Shown piece by piece: positions 60,682 to 64,000 of a stretch of 64,000 nucleotides of DNA (position 1 is its first letter; every line of letters begins with the position of its first letter). A program made the translations under genes and the position numbers. Where the stretch lies: positions 434,001 to 498,000 of the forward strand of contig NZ_SLWS01000004.1 of assembly GCF_004345645.1 (NCBI RefSeq), written 5' to 3'. The DNA comes from Actinocrispum wychmicini (GTDB taxonomy: Bacteria > Actinomycetota > Actinomycetes > Mycobacteriales > Pseudonocardiaceae). The notes under the pieces are model-generated. The model saw nothing but the letters and a program-made list of their open reading frames with translations, did not search any database and had not been told where the DNA came from.

Positions 60682-61496
60682 GCAGCTCGGCCCCGGCCGC
60701 GGGGATATTCGACCGAACGGCGTCGACCCGGTCGGTGGAGCTGACCGCGGTGTCCAAGGAGTTCACGCTGGGCCGGAAGCGGGATTCCTTCCGTGCCCTG
60801 GACGGTTTCGACATGGCCGTGGACCAAGGCGAGTTCGTGGCGATTCTCGGACCGTCGGGCTGCGGCAAGTCGACGGTGCTGCGGATGATCGCGGGCCTGG
60901 AGACGCCCACTTCCGGCACTGTGCGGGTGGAGGGTGGTCCACCGTCGGCGTTGATCGAGCAACATCGGCTGGGGGTGGCCTTCCAGGATTCCGCGTTGCT
61001 CCCGTGGGCGAGCGCGTGGGAGAACGTCGCACTGCCGTTCCGGCTGGCTGGCCGACCGGTGCCGGCCGAGCGCGTTCGGCGTCTGCTTGAGACGGTCGGG
61101 TTGACGGGGTTCGACAAGGCCCGGCCGCGGCAGTTGTCGGGCGGCATGAAGCAGCGGATCTCGATCGCCCGCTCGATGGCGCTGGACCCGGACGTCCTGC
61201 TGCTCGACGAGCCCTTCGGCGCCCTCGACGCGGTGACCCGCCGACGGCTGAACCTGGAGCTCGGCGGGGTGTGGGCAGCGCAGCGCACGACGACTGTGTT
61301 GGTGACCCACGATGTGCCCGAGGCGGTGTTGCTCGCCGACCGGGTCGTGGTGATGACCGGCCGCCCGGGATCGTGTGCGCACATCGAGACCGTCGACAAG
61401 GCTCGACCGCGTGGCGAGGAGTTCACCCGGACCCCGGAGTTCCACCGGACCGTGGACCGGCTGACGTCCATGTTGGACAACTCGGAGACGCGATGA
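60678..61496 (+). CDS. ABC importer ATP-binding protein (SsuB/ThiZ-like)
   Basis: A 272-residue ATPase with Walker A GPSGCGKS, Q-loop AFQDSALLPW, signature LSGGMKQR, Walker B LLLDEPFGALD and H-loop THDVPEAVLLADRV, as in nitrate/sulfonate/taurine-type importers. The GTG at 60678 overlaps the binding-protein stop (GTGA). It powers the two permeases that follow. Confidence 0.93.
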   Translation: MSSSAPAAGIFDRTASTRSVELTAVSKEFTLGRKRDSFRALDGFDMAVDQGEFVAILGPSGCGKSTVLRMIAGLETPTSGTVRVEGGPPSALIEQHRLGVAFQDSALLPWASAWENVALPFRLAGRPVPAERVRRLLETVGLTGFDKARPRQLSGGMKQRISIARSMALDPDVLLLDEPFGALDAVTRRRLNLELGGVWAAQRTTTVLVTHDVPEAVLLADRVVVMTGRPGSCAHIETVDKARPRGEEFTRTPEFHRTVDRLTSMLDNSETR

Positions 61497-62239
61497 CCGT
61501 GCTGCGCAAGCTCGGGGTCAACGTGGCCGGTGTGGTGATCCTGCTGGCCGTGCTGGAGGTCGTCGGGCGGTTCCGGCTGGCCGGGCCGATCTGGCCGCCG
61601 TTGTCGGACGTGGTGGCCTACAGCGGGAGCGACCAGGGCCGGCTGATCCTCGGCCGGGCCGTCGCCGCCACCGTCGGCGAGGCGTTGAGCGGTCTGCTGA
61701 TCGGGACGGTCGCCGGGCTGGTGGCCGCCACGTTCGGACTGCTGGTGCCGTGGCTGCGCGCGGGGATGAGCCAGGTGGCGATCGTGCTGAGCACGGTTCC
61801 GCTGATCGCGCTGGGGCCGATCCTCATCACCACCGTCGGCAGTGAGCGGACACCGGCCGTGATCGCCGCGCTCGGCGCCGGATTCATGGTGTTCGTCGCG
61901 ATGTCGTCGGCGTTCTCCCGGCCGGCGGACAACACCCAGGACTTGTTCCGGGTCCTGGGCGCGTCCAGGCTGAAGACCCTGGCACGGCTCACCGCGCCGG
62001 CGTCCGTGCCCGCCTTCTTCGACGGCCTGGCGCTCGCGGCGCCGGCCGCGTTGCTCGGCGCGGTGGTGGGGGAGTGGTTCGGGGCGGCCCGGGGGATCGG
62101 TGTGCTGCTCGTCAGCTCCATGCAGAACTACAAGGTGGAGCAGCTCTGGGCGGCCGCGCTGGGTACGTCGATCTTGTCGCTGGTCATGTACGGCGCCTTG
62201 GCGGGCGTTCGTCAAGCGGCCGTGCGCCGGTTCACCTGA
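61493..62239 (+). CDS. ABC importer permease 1
   Basis: A 248-residue BPD_transp_1 permease with about six helices. The EAA-like coupling loop is LFRVLGASRLKTLARLTAPASVPAFFDGLALAAP. The ATG at 61493 overlaps the ATPase stop (ATGA). It pairs with the next permease as a heterodimer, as in ThiX- or SsuC-like systems with two membrane genes. Confidence 0.9.
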   Translation: MTVLRKLGVNVAGVVILLAVLEVVGRFRLAGPIWPPLSDVVAYSGSDQGRLILGRAVAATVGEALSGLLIGTVAGLVAATFGLLVPWLRAGMSQVAIVLSTVPLIALGPILITTVGSERTPAVIAALGAGFMVFVAMSSAFSRPADNTQDLFRVLGASRLKTLARLTAPASVPAFFDGLALAAPAALLGAVVGEWFGAARGIGVLLVSSMQNYKVEQLWAAALGTSILSLVMYGALAGVRQAAVRRFT

Positions 62240-62250
62240 GGAGGCATCGG

Positions 62251-62997
62251 GTGCGGATTCTGTCGCGGGTCCTGGAACTGACCTGGCCGCTGATCGTGCT
62301 GGTCGTCGGCTGGCGGGTCTGGGTGTTGGCCAACGGCTACACCGAGCTGGTCGCCCCGCTGCCGGAACGTGTGCTGGCGGATCTCGTCCAGCATCCTGGC
62401 GCCTATCTGGGCGCGTTGTTGACGACCATGTGGACCGCGCTCGCGGGACTGGTGCTTGGTACGGCTCTTGGGTTCGTGCTCGCCGTCCTGGTGTGGGCGT
62501 CACGGATCCTGACGGCGGTGCTCACGCCCACGGCCGTGTTGATGCGCTCAGTCCCGGTGGTGGCGATCGTGCCGGTGCTGATCGGCGTGCTCGGCACCGG
62601 AAAGCCCACGGTCGTCGCGATCACCGCGATCGTCACGTTCTTCCCGGCGTTCAGCCTGGTCGGGTCGGGCCTTCGATCCGCGTCGCCGGCGAGCAGGGAC
62701 CTGTTCACGGTCCTGGGTGCCTCGAAGTGGCGGTCGTTGATCCGGCTGTTCGTGCCGAGCGCCGCGCCCAACCTCCTGGTGGCCGTACGGATCGCGGCGC
62801 CGAGCACGATCCTGTCGGCGATGCTGGCCGAGTTCCTGATCGGCAAGAGCGGCCTGGGTTTCCTGTTCGTCGACTCGGTGTCGTACGCCCAGTACGCCAG
62901 GGCTTGGGGGACCGGTGTGGTCGCGACAGTCCTCGCCGTCCTCGCTTTCGTCGCGGCGACGGGCCTGGAGCGGTGGGGGTTGCGTCGTGTCCGGTGA
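62251..62997 (+). CDS. ABC importer permease 2
   Basis: A 248-residue BPD_transp_1 permease with about six helices and the EAA loop LFTVLGASKWRSLIRLFVPSAAPNLLVAVRIAAPS. The GTG at 62251 has GAGGAGG six bases upstream. The C-terminus overlaps the next gene by 11 bases. Confidence 0.9.
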   Translation: MRILSRVLELTWPLIVLVVGWRVWVLANGYTELVAPLPERVLADLVQHPGAYLGALLTTMWTALAGLVLGTALGFVLAVLVWASRILTAVLTPTAVLMRSVPVVAIVPVLIGVLGTGKPTVVAITAIVTFFPAFSLVGSGLRSASPASRDLFTVLGASKWRSLIRLFVPSAAPNLLVAVRIAAPSTILSAMLAEFLIGKSGLGFLFVDSVSYAQYARAWGTGVVATVLAVLAFVAATGLERWGLRRVR

Positions 62998-64000
62998 CAG
63001 CTGGCGGGTCAGTCCGTTCAACATCCAAGATGGGTTTGACTGGCCGGAACCTATCGAGATCATCGACAGCACGTTGCGCAAGACGCTGTTCACCGCGGGC
63101 TCACTGACCACAATGGACGGTTTCCTGCGGATCGCGGACCAGCTCGCGCTCGCCGGAGTCCGGCACGAGAGCCTGAACGTGGACTGGGCCGGCGGCCGCG
63201 CGCCGGTCGAACGTCAGCTCGAACTCCTGCGCGCCATCGGCGCCCGGGACTTCGGGTTCACCCTCAACGTGTACGCCGACACCCTGCTGTCCGACGGCCG
63301 GAACCCGCAGCCGGTCGGCATGCGGGAGACCGCCGAACTGCTTGTCGACCTTGGCGCGGACACGCTCGCGCCGGGGATCGTGCCGGCGCCGGACGACGAT
63401 GCCCGCGCGCGTCAACTCGACGAACTGGCCGAACTGTTCGATGTGGCGGGGAGTCTCGGCGTCGCGGTGACGATCACCCTGGCCCAGGCCGGCCTGCGCG
63501 ACTTCGACGAGCTGGTGACCGTGGCGAACCGGGCCGTCGAACTGGGGGCGGTGCGGCTGGACCTGATGGACTCGCTCAGCAGCCTCGGCCCGGAAGCCAT
63601 GAAGGTGTTCCTCGGCCGGTTCCGGCAACGAGTCGCGCCGGTGCCGCTGACCATGCACACCCACGACGACTTCGGCCTGGCCACGGCCTGCACGATCGCG
63701 GCGGCCACGGCAGGGGCGTCACCGGACGTCGCGGTCGGCGGCGTCTCCTACCGGGCGGGGTTCGCGGCCATGGAGGAGGTCGTGCTGGCCCTGGAAGTGC
63801 TCTACGGCGTCCGGACCGGCATCGACATGACCCGACTGACCTCATTGGCCCGGACGGTCGCTGAGGAGTCCGGTGTGCCCATTTCGCCGCTGAAGCCGGT
63901 GGTCGGCGCGTACGCGTTCCTCCGGCACATGCCCAGGGATGTGGAGACCGTGCTCAGGCACGGCCCGGACGCGTTCCCACCGGCGGCGTCCTGTGTGTCG
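62987..64000 (+). CDS. HMGL-like (DRE-TIM) lyase or aldolase, partial
   Basis: An open frame of 338 codons with no stop before the window ends, starting at GTG 62987 with GGGGG seven bases upstream. Segments of the HMG-CoA-lyase/isopropylmalate-synthase barrel are visible: EIIDSTLRKTLFTAG (the DRE-like metal and catalytic loop, here DSTLRK), LTMHTHDDFGLA (His-x-His metal pair) and GVSYRAGFAAMEEVVLAL. It probably cleaves or forms a C-C bond next to a carboxylate. It is the last visible gene of the operon and suggests a catabolic route from the imported compound to a keto acid. Confidence 0.85.
   Translation, partial: MSGDSWRVSPFNIQDGFDWPEPIEIIDSTLRKTLFTAGSLTTMDGFLRIADQLALAGVRHESLNVDWAGGRAPVERQLELLRAIGARDFGFTLNVYADTLLSDGRNPQPVGMRETAELLVDLGADTLAPGIVPAPDDDARARQLDELAELFDVAGSLGVAVTITLAQAGLRDFDELVTVANRAVELGAVRLDLMDSLSSLGPEAMKVFLGRFRQRVAPVPLTMHTHDDFGLATACTIAAATAGASPDVAVGGVSYRAGFAAMEEVVLALEVLYGVRTGIDMTRLTSLARTVAEESGVPISPLKPVVGAYAFLRHMPRDVETVLRHGPDAFPPAASCVS

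Noticed and set aside
1..64000. rRNA, tRNA, CRISPR arrays, riboswitches, NRPS or PKS genes
   Set aside because: None was recognised by eye anywhere in the window. A covariance-model scan would be needed to exclude small structured RNAs.

Overview
The window is high-GC DNA with GTG and TTG starts, many ATGA/GTGA-coupled genes, several apparently leaderless promoters, AfsR/SARP-NB-ARC-TPR regulators, NarL-type two-component systems and Tat signals. This points to an actinomycete chromosome, plausibly a Pseudonocardiales-type specialised-metabolite producer; the genus cannot be fixed from the sequence. No rRNA, tRNA, CRISPR array or intact insertion sequence was seen.

Layout. 1-5.3 kb: a ROK regulator, a GT-B glycero/glycosyltransferase-like protein and a STAND (NB-ARC/TPR) protein. 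5.3-7.0 kb: no intact gene, with a probable tyrosine-recombinase C-terminal remnant. 7.0-12.5 kb: a small-enzyme region with a deazaflavin-type nitroreductase, an ArsR/SRPBCC/DHFR-like operon, an FAD monooxygenase divergent from a GntR-TetR fusion regulator across a palindrome-rich promoter, and a HAD hydrolase. 12.5-17.1 kb: a methyltransferase followed by two ABC exporter half-transporters that look like an asymmetric heterodimer. 17.3-20.8 kb: an anchored extracytoplasmic protein and a large SARP regulator.

Core of interest, 21.2-33.1 kb: a compact NRPS/PKS-free biosynthetic locus. Eight minus-strand genes run from 31.6 to 22.9 kb, most with overlapping stops and starts: SidA/KtzI-type N-monooxygenase, DUF3291, PaiB/KtzT-type protein, CBS-like PLP enzyme, JmjC/cupin hydroxylase, EctB-type aminotransferase, an EamA-transporter/ATP-grasp fusion and an arylamine N-acetyltransferase. 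A second ATP-grasp enzyme converges on the end of this operon and a DAO-type oxidase diverges from its head. The N-monooxygenase plus KtzT-type pair is the known logic for N-N bond (piperazate) formation. Its presence beside a diaminobutyrate-type aminotransferase and amino-acid ligases suggests a small hydrazine- or N-hydroxy-containing amino acid or dipeptide that is ligated and exported. AfsR-type regulators flank the locus on both sides, each preceded by direct repeats.

33.1-53.9 kb: a secreted protein, the second SARP regulator with seven exact 40-residue TPR units, an ABC-2 transporter next to a NarL two-component system, a Tat-exported protein, a membrane protein carrying a PstS-like domain with a two-helix partner, amidohydrolase/LysR, an HTH/Clp-N/DUF998 operon controlled by an unusually readable double operator, two secreted alpha/beta hydrolases and a second two-component system. 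54-55.5 kb: a cytochrome P450 and a hydrolase relic.

55.5-64.0 kb: an FCD-GntR regulator divergent from a tightly coupled uptake and catabolism operon. It holds two paralogous xylose-isomerase-like TIM barrels, a metal-ligand-depleted M24/creatinase-like enzyme, a complete NMT1/THI5-type ABC importer and an HMGL-like lyase cut off by the window edge. Its substrate is unknown.
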